Shown here piece after piece: positions 8,777 through 17,635 of a stretch of DNA of 64,000 nucleotides. The notes beneath the pieces were generated by a model that searched no databases, was not told where the DNA came from, and worked only from the letters and a program-made list of their open reading frames with translations. Within the stretch, counting starts at the first letter, position 1; each line of letters begins with the position of its first letter. The stretch covers positions 62,001-126,000 of the forward strand of contig JAGTRJ010000001.1 of NCBI GenBank assembly GCA_018261755.1, read 5' to 3'. This DNA is from Burkholderiaceae bacterium (GTDB lineage: Bacteria > Pseudomonadota > Gammaproteobacteria > Burkholderiales > Burkholderiaceae_D). Both the position numbers and the translations under genes were made by a program.

Positions 8777-9775
8777 TCAGGCAACGGCGGAAATGGTGCT
8801 GCTTGCCGTTTGCGTGCTGCTGGTGGAGGTGGTGCCATAAGCCTGCAGCAGTTGCACCATCATTTTCATCACGGACATATTTTCAGTTTGCGACGTTGCA
8901 TTGCTGCTCTCGTAGGCAATGCGTTCCTGTGCGCTGACGACGCCATCTTCGTTGGTGTCGGCCGCGTCGTAGCTGCTGCTGGAGCTAGAACTGGTGCTGT
9001 CGCCGCTGCCCTGAGATTTTCCCGGCGGCGGAGGCGGCGGCATCGCGCCTGCTTGCGCGGTCGTGGTGGTGGATGAGGTCGCGCTGGTCGATTGGTCGTA
9101 GGTCATCGCTTCGGCGTTCGATACCTTGCCGTCGCCATCGGTATCAGCCTTGTCGAAATTGTTGACGATGCTGGACATCAGCGAAGTACGCTTGCTGTCG
9201 GTGCTGCCCAGTTCATCGATCAGCGCCGTCAGTTCATCCTTGGTGAAGCCGGCATCGGAAGTGGTCGTACCGCTGGTTGAACTGGTGCTTGAGCTGCTGC
9301 TGGCTTGCAGCGTCTGGTCGTAGGCCATGGCTTCGGCGTTCGATACCTTACCGTTGCCGTCGGTATCCGCCTTGTCGAAGTTGCTGACGATGCTGGACAT
9401 CAGCGAAGTACGCTTGCTGTCGGTGCTGCCGACCTGGTCGATCAGGCTGGTCAATTCATCCTTGGTGTAGCCGCTGGTGTTTTCGAGCGAATTCGTGCCG
9501 CTAGCCAGGCGCGACTGGTTGAACTGGTTGTCCAGCTCCTGCGCCAGCTTCGTCATTCCATCGGTCATCTCCGACTTGGTGAGCTTGCCGTCGCTGTCGC
9601 TATCGAATTTGCTGAAAATGGCATCGACGCTGCTGGAAGAACTTTCAGCATCCGACGATGTGATTTCCTGAAAGGCGGATTTGAGCCCCGCCTTGTCGAT
9701 ATAACCCTGATTGCTGGTATCGATTCTGGAGAACAGGCTGTTCACCATGCTGCTTACACTGCTGATTGCGCTCAT
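8777..9775 (-). CDS. EF-hand calcium-binding protein
   Basis: 332-aa protein. The ATG at 9775 follows AAGGAGATGATC. Five EF-hand loops are visible: DTSNQGYID, DSDSDGKLT, DTDGNGKVS, DTDGDGKVS and DTNEDGVVS. Loops three and four lie in a tandem duplication of about 70 residues (SLIDQVGSTDSKRTSLMSS... and ALIDELGSTDSKRTSLMSS...), joined by Ser/Thr-rich linkers. A Pro-rich stretch (MPPPPPPGK) precedes the last loop. The N-terminus (MSAISSVSSMVNSLFSRID) lacks a standard signal peptide. It resembles bacterial EF-hand proteins of the XopAW-like group, but secretion or role cannot be inferred. Confidence 0.85.
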   Translation of the reverse strand: MSAISSVSSMVNSLFSRIDTSNQGYIDKAGLKSAFQEITSSDAESSSSSVDAIFSKFDSDSDGKLTKSEMTDGMTKLAQELDNQFNQSRLASGTNSLENTSGYTKDELTSLIDQVGSTDSKRTSLMSSIVSNFDKADTDGNGKVSNAEAMAYDQTLQASSSSSTSSTSGTTTSDAGFTKDELTALIDELGSTDSKRTSLMSSIVNNFDKADTDGDGKVSNAEAMTYDQSTSATSSTTTTAQAGAMPPPPPPGKSQGSGDSTSSSSSSSYDAADTNEDGVVSAQERIAYESSNATSQTENMSVMKMMVQLLQAYGTTSTSSTQTASSTISAVA

Positions 9776-9901
9776 GATCATCTCCTTTATCTGGTGAGCC
9801 AGAGGAACCAAAACCCAGTTCCAGTGATGCCATGATTTCAGCCGAGTGTATCGGCGTTATGTGCGGTTTGTATCAGTTCGCAAACATACGACAGTTTGCA
9901 T

Positions 9902-11023
9902 TCAGGTGGCGCGCGGCAGGCTTATCATGGCGAGCAGTCCGCCGCCATCGGCGTTTTTCAGCGTTAGCTCTCCGCCGCACTGGCGTGCCGCTTCCCGCGC
10001 AATCGACAACCCCAGCCCTACGCCGCCATAGGCCTTGTTGCGCGAGGTTTCGAGCCGGACGAATGGTTCGAACACGGCTTCAAGTTTGTCGGCGGGGATG
10101 CCCTGCCCAGCATCGCGGATTTCGATCACCAGCGATGTCGGCGCATCGGTCAGCGTGATGGCGGCCTTGTGACCGTAGCGCAATGCATTTTCGATCAGGT
10201 TCGACAGCGCGCGGCGCAGCGTCAGCGGCCGCGTCCATATCGGCCTGGCTTCGCCCGCGAGCGTGACGTCGCGTCCGTTTTCCCTGGCATCTTCGGCCAT
10301 CGAATCGAGCAAGGCGTGGATATCAAGCTTTTGCTGTTCCTCAACCATCGATTCGTCGCGCAGGTAGTCGAGCGTGGCGTTGAGCATCATGGCCATTTCG
10401 TCGATGTCGGACAGCAGCCGATCGGTCTGGATATTTTCATCCGGACGTTCCAGACGCAGCTTCATCCGTGTGAGCGGTGTGCGCAAATCGTGCGACACGG
10501 CGGCGAGAAACCGCTCCCGTTCGTCGATGTGCGCGCGGATGCGCCGCTGCATCTGGTTGAACACCTGCGCTGCCTGTCGCGCCTCGGCCGGGCCGTCTTC
10601 CTCGTCCAGCAACGGGCTGTTCAGCGTTTCGCCTAGCTGCGCCGCAGCACGTGCCTGCCGCTGGATGGGGCGCGCCAGCACACGTGCGCCAAACCAGGCA
10701 GCGATCGTCAGCGCGATAAATTGCGTTACCAGCCCGATCCATAATCCCGGCGGCGGGCCGCCTTCGCGCATCGGTTTGAATTCGGGTGCGTGTGGTGGCG
10801 GCAATTTGCCTTGCCACGGCGGCTGCATCGGCGGACGATGGTTGCCGGGCAGGCCGAAGGTTCCCTGCGGCGCAGGTTCGAACCGGTGCTCCGGTGATGG
10901 CGGGAGTCGCTCGCCATAAAAACCGAACAGAACGGCGAAAGTGGCCAGATGGCTGACGAGTATCGCCAGCACGATCAGCGCGAACAGCCGGGCGAAGATG
11001 GTATCCGGGATCAGGCGTTTCAT
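9902..11023 (-). CDS. Sensor histidine kinase
   Basis: Membrane histidine kinase of 373 aa. It has two transmembrane segments (about residues 10-35 and 95-118) flanking a Pro-rich periplasmic loop (PPPHAPEFKPMREGGPPP), then a HAMP-like segment. The H-box is AAVSHDLRTPLTRMK. The ATPase domain has an N-box (SNLIENALRYG) and G-boxes (RDAGQGIPADK and GVGLGLSIAREAA). The architecture is EnvZ/CpxA-like. Its start overlaps the stop of the response regulator gene by 4 bp, so the two are coupled. The stimulus is unknown. Confidence 0.92.
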   Translation of the reverse strand: MKRLIPDTIFARLFALIVLAILVSHLATFAVLFGFYGERLPPSPEHRFEPAPQGTFGLPGNHRPPMQPPWQGKLPPPHAPEFKPMREGGPPPGLWIGLVTQFIALTIAAWFGARVLARPIQRQARAAAQLGETLNSPLLDEEDGPAEARQAAQVFNQMQRRIRAHIDERERFLAAVSHDLRTPLTRMKLRLERPDENIQTDRLLSDIDEMAMMLNATLDYLRDESMVEEQQKLDIHALLDSMAEDARENGRDVTLAGEARPIWTRPLTLRRALSNLIENALRYGHKAAITLTDAPTSLVIEIRDAGQGIPADKLEAVFEPFVRLETSRNKAYGGVGLGLSIAREAARQCGGELTLKNADGGGLLAMISLPRAT

Positions 11024-11739
11024 CGCATTACCTGCGCGTCGAACAGGTAGCCTTCGCCGCGCACGGTTTTCAGAAGCCGGGGATTCTTGGGTTCATCATC
11101 GAGTTTTTGCCGCAGGCGCGACACCAGCAAATCAATGCTGCGGTCGAACGCCGTCGCCAGCTGGCCGCGTGCGGCATCCATCAGTTGATCGCGGCTCAGC
11201 ACGCGGCGCGGACGCTCCAGAAAAGCCCATAGCAGGCGGAATTCGGCATTCGATAGCGGCACGACCATTTGCTGCGGGCTGACCAGTTGCCGCATCGTGC
11301 GGTTCAGCTTCCAGCCGTCAAAACCAACCTGATCCTCCGGCAATTGCGTTGCCGGTTTGTCGCCCTGCCTGCTGCGCCGCAAGATGGTGTGTATTCTGGC
11401 GACCAGTTCACGCGGATCGAACGGCTTGATGATGTAATCGTCCGCGCCCAGTTCCAGCCCCACCACCCGATCGGCGGTTTCGCCTCTGGCGGTCAGCATG
11501 ATGACCGGGATTTCACTGCTGACGCGCAATTGCCGGCACAGCGACAAGCCATCCTCGCCCGGCAGCATCAGGTCGAGAATCACCAGATCGTATCGATTGG
11601 CGGCCATTGCGGTGCGCATCGCCGCACCATCATGGACGCCTTGCGCATTCATGCCGAAATCGCGCAGATAGTTGACCAGCAATCCGCAGATTTCGGTGTC
11701 GTCATCGACGATCAGCACTTGAGTTGGTTGGTTCGGCAT
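11020..11739 (-). CDS. OmpR-family response regulator
   Basis: 239-aa regulator. The receiver domain has DDD at residues 12-14, the phospho-acceptor in DLVILDLMLPGEDG (Asp at about 57) and the conserved Lys in DYIIKPFDP. A winged-helix DNA-binding domain occupies about residues 140-235 (SNAEFRLLWAFLERPRRVLSRDQL). It is first in a two-gene operon with the histidine kinase. No regulated target is adjacent in an obvious way. Confidence 0.93.
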   Translation of the reverse strand: MPNQPTQVLIVDDDTEICGLLVNYLRDFGMNAQGVHDGAAMRTAMAANRYDLVILDLMLPGEDGLSLCRQLRVSSEIPVIMLTARGETADRVVGLELGADDYIIKPFDPRELVARIHTILRRSRQGDKPATQLPEDQVGFDGWKLNRTMRQLVSPQQMVVPLSNAEFRLLWAFLERPRRVLSRDQLMDAARGQLATAFDRSIDLLVSRLRQKLDDEPKNPRLLKTVRGEGYLFDAQVMR

Positions 11740-12080
11740 GTCAATTTGCTTGCAAAAATGCTTATGTAACAGATCGTTAACATTGGCATGATATATGCTG
11801 GATTATCCGGTAAATGCTTACTGGTTAAAGGCAGAAAAACAGGTGTGTATGCCATCAGTTAACTGAATTGAGGTATATCAAGATGTCAATACGGTATCTG
11901 GAAGATCATGCTGAAAGAATGATAGTCGCAGTGCTTCAGATGTACCACAGTCAACCGACACGAAAGTGAAATTCAGCAACCTTCGTCTTCAATCAATCCA
12001 CCATGTATCGTTCACGCACCAAGCGTATTGAAATCATCAAGCAGTGCAGTCAAGTTGTAGCAGACATTATTGGAGCCGAG
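11740..12080. other. Leader region upstream of two divergent transcripts
   Basis: An AT-rich 340-bp region between the two-component operon (minus strand) and a small plus-strand gene. It contains a 28-codon frame at 11883-11969 (MSIRYLEDHAERMIVAVLQM...) preceded by a weak GAGG. That could be a small peptide, but there is no other support. No repeat is seen. Confidence 0.25.
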
Positions 12081-12284
12081 ATGATTAACCAGACACAATC
12101 AAGTTGTTCCGAAACCCTGACCGACGCCACTGTGCAGTTGGCACCGCAATCAACCAATGAGGCCATAGACAACTTCCTGACCTACCCTTCGTTCAGCACC
12201 AAGCAGATGGCGCTGGAAATGCTGTGGAAGCAAATCTCCCAAAGTAGCGCCAGCGCAATAATGCAGAAGTCGCGCAGTTCCTAA
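12081..12284 (+). CDS. Hypothetical small protein
   Basis: A 67-aa frame starting at an ATG preceded by GGAG at 5-nt spacing. The frame can be extended upstream to an ATG at 12003, but that one has no ribosome-binding site. The sequence (SQSTNEAIDNFLTYPSFS... style, Ser/Gln/Thr-rich) matches no family I know. The main reason to call it is that a strong plus-strand terminator follows at 12316, so something upstream is transcribed. Confidence 0.4.
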   Translation: MINQTQSSCSETLTDATVQLAPQSTNEAIDNFLTYPSFSTKQMALEMLWKQISQSSASAIMQKSRSS

Positions 12285-12315
12285 GCAAGTCGCGTTAACA
12301 AACCACTTCCCTTTG

Positions 12316-12352
12316 AGCATGATGGGGCTAAATACCCCATCATGCTTTTTTA
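12316..12352 (+). terminator. Rho-independent terminator
   Basis: AGCATGATGGGG (12316-12327) pairs perfectly with CCCCATCATGCT (12335-12346) across CTAAATA. A run of T follows. Confidence 0.93.
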
Positions 12353-12428
12353 TATGCGCAAACGGTTTGATGCATGGGTGAATTCAGGCATACTTGAACT
12401 TTTATTGCGCATTGACGAGGAGGCACAC

Positions 12429-12737
12429 ATGGTTTTGCTGGAACTGCAAATTTTCCCGAATGACAAGGGAGTCAACCTGTCGTCTTATGTGGCGCGCGCG
12501 ATGGACATCATCGACAAAAGCGGCGTGACCTACCAGATGACCCCGATGGGCACCATCCTGGAAGGCGAATGGGATGAAGTGATGGCGGTTGCCACGGCCT
12601 GCTTCAAGGATCTGGCCAAGGACTGCGACCGGATTACAACCAACATCAAGACCGACTACCGTGCCGGCGACAAGAGCCGCCTGAAAAGCAAGATCACCTC
12701 GGTCGAAAACGTGCTCGGTCGGACTTTGGCCAGTTAA
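12429..12737 (+). CDS. MTH1187-family thiamine-binding-like protein
   Basis: 102-aa cytoplasmic protein starting MVLLELQIFPNDKG. The start is fixed by GAGGAGG seven nt upstream; an upstream in-frame extension overlaps the preceding terminator and is not coding. It has the ferredoxin-like fold signature of the MTH1187/YkoF group (UPF0045): SYVARAMDIIDKSGVTYQMTPMGTILEGEWDEVM. Members bind thiamine or related ligands. It probably works alone or as an oligomer; no thiamine gene is adjacent. Confidence 0.85.
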   Translation: MVLLELQIFPNDKGVNLSSYVARAMDIIDKSGVTYQMTPMGTILEGEWDEVMAVATACFKDLAKDCDRITTNIKTDYRAGDKSRLKSKITSVENVLGRTLAS

Positions 12738-12907
12738 ACGCCCTATCGCGGGAAGCGTTCGCGCCAATGCCTGGCCTCTGACGCGCTTCCTGCACTGATT
12801 TCCGTTGACTCGTCAGGACGGATGCCGCAGAATGGCGCCCGCGACAAAGCATATGGCAGCACATCCCGATTTCCCTGTACTTAAGCGAACAAGAACGAAG
12901 TTAAAGC

Positions 12908-13267
12908 ATGGATAGCCTGATTGCGTTTTACCAGAAAAATATGGCGGCCAGTGTCATGGCCATGTTGCTGTTGCCAATCGCTGGCGCGCTGATTTACGGC
13001 TCGCTCAAGTCGTTCTGGCAGAAAAAGAAAGCCAAGCAGCACAGCATTGCGATTTACGAGTACCTGGTCGCATCGGCCGGCAATCCGAACGCCGCCACCA
13101 CTGATGAAATCGCCAAGGCGCTCAGCATCCCGCGCAATGACGTGATTGAACTGTGCAGCAACCATCCGCAGATTGTCGATGCCGGCAAGCGCCAGCGTTC
13201 ATGGAAGCTCAAAGCCGCCGAAGAAGATGCGGCGGAAGCCGAGCAGCAACGAAAAAAGAAAAATTAA
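12908..13267 (+). CDS. Hypothetical membrane-anchored protein with winged-helix-like segment
   Basis: 119-aa product. An N-terminal transmembrane helix (about residues 12-31, MAASVMAMLLLPIAGALIYG) is followed by a basic stretch (QKKKAKQH). A region of about 60 residues then looks like a small helix-turn-helix (TTDEIAKALSIPRNDVIELCSNHPQI), and the tail is Lys-rich (EQQRKKKN). The HTH resemblance is by eye only. It is convergent with ubiT, separated by 27 bp. Confidence 0.6.
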   Translation: MDSLIAFYQKNMAASVMAMLLLPIAGALIYGSLKSFWQKKKAKQHSIAIYEYLVASAGNPNAATTDEIAKALSIPRNDVIELCSNHPQIVDAGKRQRSWKLKAAEEDAAEAEQQRKKKN

Positions 13268-13294
13268 TCTTTTTCTTTCAATCGGTTGCATCTG

Positions 13295-13762
13295 CTATTT
13301 AAACTTCGACTTCAACTCTGAAAAAACGCGGTTTGGCGCCAGCAGCGCCAAATCGAAGGTGGACAGATCGATCGCGTCCAGCGTATTTTTCACCATCAAC
13401 CCCAGTTCGGTATCGCCCTCCATCAGCAAGCGGCGGCTGAAAAACAGCGTATCCGGGTCTTCCTTGCGCTGCGCCAGCAGCAAGAAATCGTGCGCACTGG
13501 CGGCGATCGTCAGGTCGGTTTCGCCACCGTTCCAGCCAGCAACGAACTGGTCGCGCTTCCAGGTGAAATCGAAAGTCACACCGGCATCGGTGACGTGAAT
13601 CCGCAGGCGCTTGCCTGCCAGCGATTGCTGCACATCGTGCGGAATGCGCGATTTCAACGCCAGATTCAGCCCTGAGACGAACAGCAGCGAGCCGGGATAG
13701 GCCGGCAGCAGCGACATTGCCTTGCCGACGAAACTGGGCAGCCGCAAGTATTTCTGGTTCAT
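13295..13762 (-). CDS. ubiT: UbiT, SCP2-type accessory factor for anaerobic ubiquinone synthesis
   Basis: 155-aa SCP2/sterol-carrier-like protein. The ATG at 13762 has AAGGA at good spacing. The SCP2 fold is suggested by GKRLRIHVTDAGVTFDFTW and GGETDLTIAASAHDFLLL. Together with ubiU and ubiV on the same strand, this is the E. coli ubiTUV set (YhbT/U/V) needed for oxygen-independent ubiquinone synthesis; UbiT probably binds the lipid intermediate. Repeat copy A lies between it and ubiV. Confidence 0.85.
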   Translation of the reverse strand: MNQKYLRLPSFVGKAMSLLPAYPGSLLFVSGLNLALKSRIPHDVQQSLAGKRLRIHVTDAGVTFDFTWKRDQFVAGWNGGETDLTIAASAHDFLLLAQRKEDPDTLFFSRRLLMEGDTELGLMVKNTLDAIDLSTFDLALLAPNRVFSELKSKFK

Positions 13763-13838
13763 CGTGGTGTTTCCTTGTGGTTCCGGGGTGTTATGCCAAA
13801 ATAACTGACTCAAAAGTCGGTTTGGTGCAATTAGGCCA

Positions 13839-13914
13839 GAAAATATACTGTGGGTAGTATTTTAAAACAGCCAGCAAAAACATGGCCCAGACCATGGTTT
13901 TGGCAATATACCCC
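13839..13914 (+). repeat. Intergenic repeat element, copy A (subfamily 1)
   Basis: Left block AATATACTGTGGGTAGTATT, then GCCAGC...ACATGGCCC, and right end CAATATACCCC. It lies between ubiV and ubiT in the same operon. It aligns end to end with the other seven copies described in the findings; copy E (reverse-complemented) is the closest match. Confidence 0.88.
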
Positions 13915-13926
13915 GCCATTCTGGCA

Positions 13927-14820
13927 TCATTGCGGATGCAGGTCCAGCCCCGGCTTGCCGTGCCAGTAACCATTGCACGGCTCATCCGGCATCAGCTTGG
14001 CCATCTGCGCTAGCGCCTCCTGCGGCGCCAACTGCTGCGCCAGCACCGAGCGGAACAGGCCTGCAATCTCGCCGCTATGCTGCGCCTGCGGGCTGATGCG
14101 CACGACATCGACCCCAAGCTGGCGCATTTGCGGCAATTCGTTCGCCAGATTATAGACCCGGCTCGATTGCGTCTGGATGCCGTTGAGCACCAGGAATGGC
14201 TGCCCTTCCCTTGTTTTGAGCGTCAGCCCGTCCGGATGGTCGATGCAGCGGAAATGACAGTCGTCTTTCGGCAGGTCGTGGTGGCGCGCAGTGAAACAGC
14301 GAGCGGAAAACGCCAGTGGCATCCGGCCGTAGGCGAACACTTCGGTCTCGACGCCATCTGGCCGGTTTTGCTGCATCGCGGCCAGATCATCGCGTGACAT
14401 TTCCAGCGGGATTACCCAGCGTTTTGCCCCCAGTGTGGCCAGCAGTTCGAGCGCCGCCGGGTTGTACAGGTTAAGGTGCGGCCCGGCGACGAACGGCACG
14501 CCGGCGTCGGCCAGCTTGTGCGCCGCGCCGATATCGTTCGCCTCGACCAGAAAGCGGCCGTTGCCGGCGATTTTGCGCATCGTTTGCAGATCCGCTTCGG
14601 ATTCGATCAACGCCTGCGTCGACAGCACGGTTTGCTTGCCGGCGGCGGCTAGTTTGTCCGCCAGCTCCAGCCAGTCCGCCAGCCGCAGCTCATGCCGGCG
14701 CGAGCACACCGCTTCGCCCAGATAGACGATATCGAGCGGCGCGGCCGCCATTTGCTGGTAAAACGCCAGCACCTGTTCGCGCGGCCAGTAATATAGCAAC
14801 GGCCCCAATGAAAGCTTCAC
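13927..14820 (-). CDS. ubiV: UbiV, U32-family protein of O2-independent ubiquinone hydroxylation
   Basis: 297-aa U32 peptidase-family protein. I chose a GTG start at 14820 because GGAGA sits just upstream and the family N-terminus ([15 protein letters not shown]) begins there; a 29-codon upstream extension overlaps ubiU. Cysteines for a [4Fe-4S] cluster are in [27 protein letters not shown]. UbiV forms a complex with UbiU that hydroxylates the ubiquinone ring without oxygen, using prephenate as the donor in E. coli. It is 11 bp downstream of ubiU. Confidence 0.9.
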   Translation of the reverse strand: MKLSLGPLLYYWPREQVLAFYQQMAAAPLDIVYLGEAVCSRRHELRLADWLELADKLAAAGKQTVLSTQALIESEADLQTMRKIAGNGRFLVEANDIGAAHKLADAGVPFVAGPHLNLYNPAALELLATLGAKRWVIPLEMSRDDLAAMQQNRPDGVETEVFAYGRMPLAFSARCFTARHHDLPKDDCHFRCIDHPDGLTLKTREGQPFLVLNGIQTQSSRVYNLANELPQMRQLGVDVVRISPQAQHSGEIAGLFRSVLAQQLAPQEALAQMAKLMPDEPCNGYWHGKPGLDLHPQ

Positions 14821-14831
14821 ATTCTCTCCCG

Positions 14832-15905
14832 CTATTTCCAGCTGCGATGGTAGGCGCCGAGCGTATGCTGCTGTCCTTCGGCCACCTTGTTCAGTTCGTT
14901 CATCCACGCCGGTTTGACCGCGTATTGCTGCGCATTGGCGCGGCAGGCGTCGATCGCGTCGCGCCAGACGCGCGTTACCTGCGCCACGTAAGCCGGGCTG
15001 CGCTGCCGCCCTTCAATCTTGACCGCGCGCACGCCGATTTCCAGCAGCTTGGGCAGCAGTTCCAGTGTGTTCAGGCTGGCCGGTTCTTCGATCGCATAGT
15101 AGCTTTCGTCATTCACTTCGAACCGCCCCTTGCACAGCGTCGGGTAGCTGGCGTTCTCACCGTCGGCATAGCGGTCGATCAGCACGCTGTTCAGCCGCGA
15201 TTCCAGCCCTTTCGGTGTCTGCTGCCAGCGTACCGCCTTCGCCGGCGAGCAAACGCCATTGGTGTTCGGCGCTTCGCCGGTGACATACGACGACAGCGCA
15301 CAGCGGCCTTCGACCATCACGCACAGGCTGCCGAACGCAAATACCTCGATTTCGACCGTCGTGTTCCTTGCCAGTTGCTCCACCTGCGCCACAGACAGCA
15401 CGCGCGGCAGCACCGCGCGCGAAACGCCAAAATGGCGCTGATAGAAATTAATTGCTTCGTAATTCGTGGCCGAGCCCTGCACCGACAGATGCAGCCGCAA
15501 TTGCGGGTGGTTTTTCGCTGTGTATTGCATCAGCCCCGGATCGGCCATGATCAGCGCATCGACGCCGAGTTGCGCCGCGCGGTCAACCGCAGCGTGCCAC
15601 ATGTGCAGCGACGTGGCTTTCGGATAGGTATTGAGCGCCACCAGCACCTTGCGCCCACGATCACGCGCATAGCGCACGCCTTCGGTCACGGCGGCATCAT
15701 CGAAATTCAACCCGGCGAAATTGCGCGCATTGGTCGCATCGCGGAAACCGAGATAAACGCAGTCGGCGCCATTATCGACCGCCGCTTTCAGCGCCGGCAG
15801 GCTGCCCGCCGGGCATACCAGTTCAATTGGGTTTGAAGTAACTGTGGGTTGCAAGGTTTCTCCGCCGGTTATGTGCAAAAGACACGCAAAATGATCTGCC
15901 TGCAA
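14832..15905 (-). CDS. ubiU: UbiU, U32-family protein of O2-independent ubiquinone hydroxylation
   Basis: U32-family protein of up to 357 aa. Core motifs are [45 protein letters not shown] and CSPAKAVRW plus a later Cys (LCKGRF), the expected [4Fe-4S] ligands. The N-terminus is uncertain: a TTG at 15854 has GGAG at 5-nt spacing and would give a 340-aa protein closer to E. coli UbiU, whereas the ATG at 15905 has no clear site. It is first in the ubiU-ubiV-ubiT operon, which implies the host can respire without oxygen. Confidence 0.9.
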   Translation of the reverse strand: MQADHFACLLHITGGETLQPTVTSNPIELVCPAGSLPALKAAVDNGADCVYLGFRDATNARNFAGLNFDDAAVTEGVRYARDRGRKVLVALNTYPKATSLHMWHAAVDRAAQLGVDALIMADPGLMQYTAKNHPQLRLHLSVQGSATNYEAINFYQRHFGVSRAVLPRVLSVAQVEQLARNTTVEIEVFAFGSLCVMVEGRCALSSYVTGEAPNTNGVCSPAKAVRWQQTPKGLESRLNSVLIDRYADGENASYPTLCKGRFEVNDESYYAIEEPASLNTLELLPKLLEIGVRAVKIEGRQRSPAYVAQVTRVWRDAIDACRANAQQYAVKPAWMNELNKVAEGQQHTLGAYHRSWK

Positions 15906-16027
15906 TCATGGTATCAAAACCGAAGCGAGGAAGGGATACCACTGAAAAGGGTTATTGCCTACGCGTGCCACGCCGAGATCGAGTGTGCAGGCATGTTCTT
16001 CGCCAGCGGAAATCCCCTTGAGAAAAC

Positions 16028-16104
16028 TGGCCTGCCCAGCAGGGCTCGAACCTGCGACCCCAAGCTTAGAAGGCTTGTGCTCTATCCAGCTGAGCTATGG
16101 GCAG
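16028..16104 (-). tRNA. tRNA-Arg (anticodon TCT)
   Basis: Complete cloverleaf on the minus strand. The acceptor CTGCCCA pairs with TGGGCAG. The D stem is GCTC/GAGC, the anticodon stem CAAGC/GCTTG with loop CTTCTAA, and the T arm GCAGG-TTCGAGC-CCTGC. Discriminator G and an encoded CCA (16028-16030) follow. Confidence 0.97.
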
Positions 16105-16123
16105 ATAAATAGTCTGCATAAAT

Positions 16124-16154
16124 GCAAACAGGCTGTCATGGACAGCCTGTTTGC
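16124..16154. other. Perfect 14-bp hairpin between tRNA genes
   Basis: GCAAACAGGCTGTC (16124-16137) is followed by ATG and then its exact reverse complement (16141-16154). It lies between tRNA-Pro and tRNA-Arg, 4 bp from tRNA-Pro. There is no U-run beyond it on the minus strand, so a processing signal or stabiliser is as likely as a terminator. Confidence 0.8.
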
Positions 16155-16158
16155 GAAT

Positions 16159-16235
<77 letters not shown>

Positions 16236-16283
16236 AAGCGCGCAATGATACAGCGCCATGCGGTTGCGGTCAAATATATCTTC

Positions 16284-17624
16284 TTACGCAGCCGCGCATT
16301 GGGCCGCGATGCGGCGAGCCATCGACTCGGCCAGCTGTGCCTGGCGCGCTTCGACCATCACGCGGATCAGCGGTTCGGTGCCGGACGGACGAATCAGCAC
16401 CCGGCCGCTGTCGCCCAGTTCCCGTTCCGCCGTTTCCTTTTCCGACACCATTGCGGCACTGTTTTGCCATTTGAAGCCCGGCGCAACCTTGACGTTGATC
16501 AGCGTCTGCGGGAACAGTTCAAGCGCCGCCGTGCTTTCCGCCAGCGTTTCTCCGTTGCGCCGCAATGCGGACAGCACCTGCAGCGCCGAAATGATGCCGT
16601 CGCCAGTCGTGTGCTTGTCCAGACAGAGCAGATGGCCGGAGCCTTCGCCGCCAAGCTGCCAGCCGCGTTCGAGCAACCCTTCCAGCACATAGCGGTCTCC
16701 CACCTGCGCGCGCGCAAAGCCGATGCCCATCTCGCGGAAGGCAACTTCGAGCGCCATGTTGGTCATCAGCGTGCCGACCACACCCGGCAGCGAACCGTTT
16801 GTCAGCCTGTCCCGCGCCAGCACGTACAGCAGTTTGTCGCCGTCATACAACTGGCCGGATGCATCGGCCATCATCACCCGGTCGGCATCGCCATCGAGCG
16901 CGATGCCGAGATCGGCCTCGTTGTCGCAAACGGCGGCCGCCAGTGCTTCCGGCGACGTAGCGCCGCATTTGTCGTTGATGTTGATGCCATTCGGCTGCAC
17001 GCCCATCGTGATCACGTCCGCGCCCAGTTCGTGGAATACGCATGGGGCGATGTTGTACGCGGCGCCATGCGCGCAATCGACCACGATCTTCAGCCCGCGC
17101 AAATCCAGTTCGTTCGGAAAGGTGCTTTTGCAGAATTCGATGTAACGGCCATGTGCGTCGTCCAGCCTTCTGGCGCGCCCCACCCTGTCGTGCGATGCGC
17201 ATTCCATCGGCTGTTCAATCGCGGCTTCGATCGCCAGTTCGATTTCATCCGGCAATTTGTTGCCCGACGACGAGAAGAATTTGATACCGTTGTCCGGATA
17301 CGGATTGTGCGAGGCGGAAATGACCACGCCGGCAGCCAGCCGCAACGCACGCGTCAGGTAGGCGATGGCCGGCGTCGGCATCGGCCCGGCCAGCATCACA
17401 TCGGCGCCGGCAGCGGCAAATCCGGCCTGCAGTGCTGCTTCAAGCATGTAGCCGGAAACGCGCGTGTCCTTGCCGATCAACACTACCGGACGTCCCTTGC
17501 CGGGACGCGATTGCGCCAGCACGCGGCCAGCCGCATAGCCCAGTTTCATTACAAAATCCGGCGTGATCGGTGCCTCGCCTACCCGTCCGCGCACCCCATC
17601 GGTGCCGAAATACTTACGCGCCAT
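16284..17624 (-). CDS. glmM: Phosphoglucosamine mutase
   Basis: 446-aa enzyme converting glucosamine-6-phosphate to glucosamine-1-phosphate for peptidoglycan and LPS precursors. It begins [17 protein letters not shown], the family start. The catalytic serine is in [17 protein letters not shown], the metal-binding loop is [11 protein letters not shown], the substrate loop GEGSGHLL, and the phosphate site [14 protein letters not shown]. An in-frame extension upstream overlaps folP and is not coding. It is last in the ftsH-folP-glmM run, 11 bp after folP. Confidence 0.97.
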   Translation of the reverse strand: MARKYFGTDGVRGRVGEAPITPDFVMKLGYAAGRVLAQSRPGKGRPVVLIGKDTRVSGYMLEAALQAGFAAAGADVMLAGPMPTPAIAYLTRALRLAAGVVISASHNPYPDNGIKFFSSSGNKLPDEIELAIEAAIEQPMECASHDRVGRARRLDDAHGRYIEFCKSTFPNELDLRGLKIVVDCAHGAAYNIAPCVFHELGADVITMGVQPNGININDKCGATSPEALAAAVCDNEADLGIALDGDADRVMMADASGQLYDGDKLLYVLARDRLTNGSLPGVVGTLMTNMALEVAFREMGIGFARAQVGDRYVLEGLLERGWQLGGEGSGHLLCLDKHTTGDGIISALQVLSALRRNGETLAESTAALELFPQTLINVKVAPGFKWQNSAAMVSEKETAERELGDSGRVLIRPSGTEPLIRVMVEARQAQLAESMARRIAAQCAAA

Positions 17625-17635
17625 GCTTTTTCCTG

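Noticed and set aside
15906-15930. Possible FNR/ANR site upstream of ubiU (TTGATACCATGATTG on the minus strand)
   Set aside because: Only the left half matches TTGAT; the right half does not match ATCAA, so it was not annotated.
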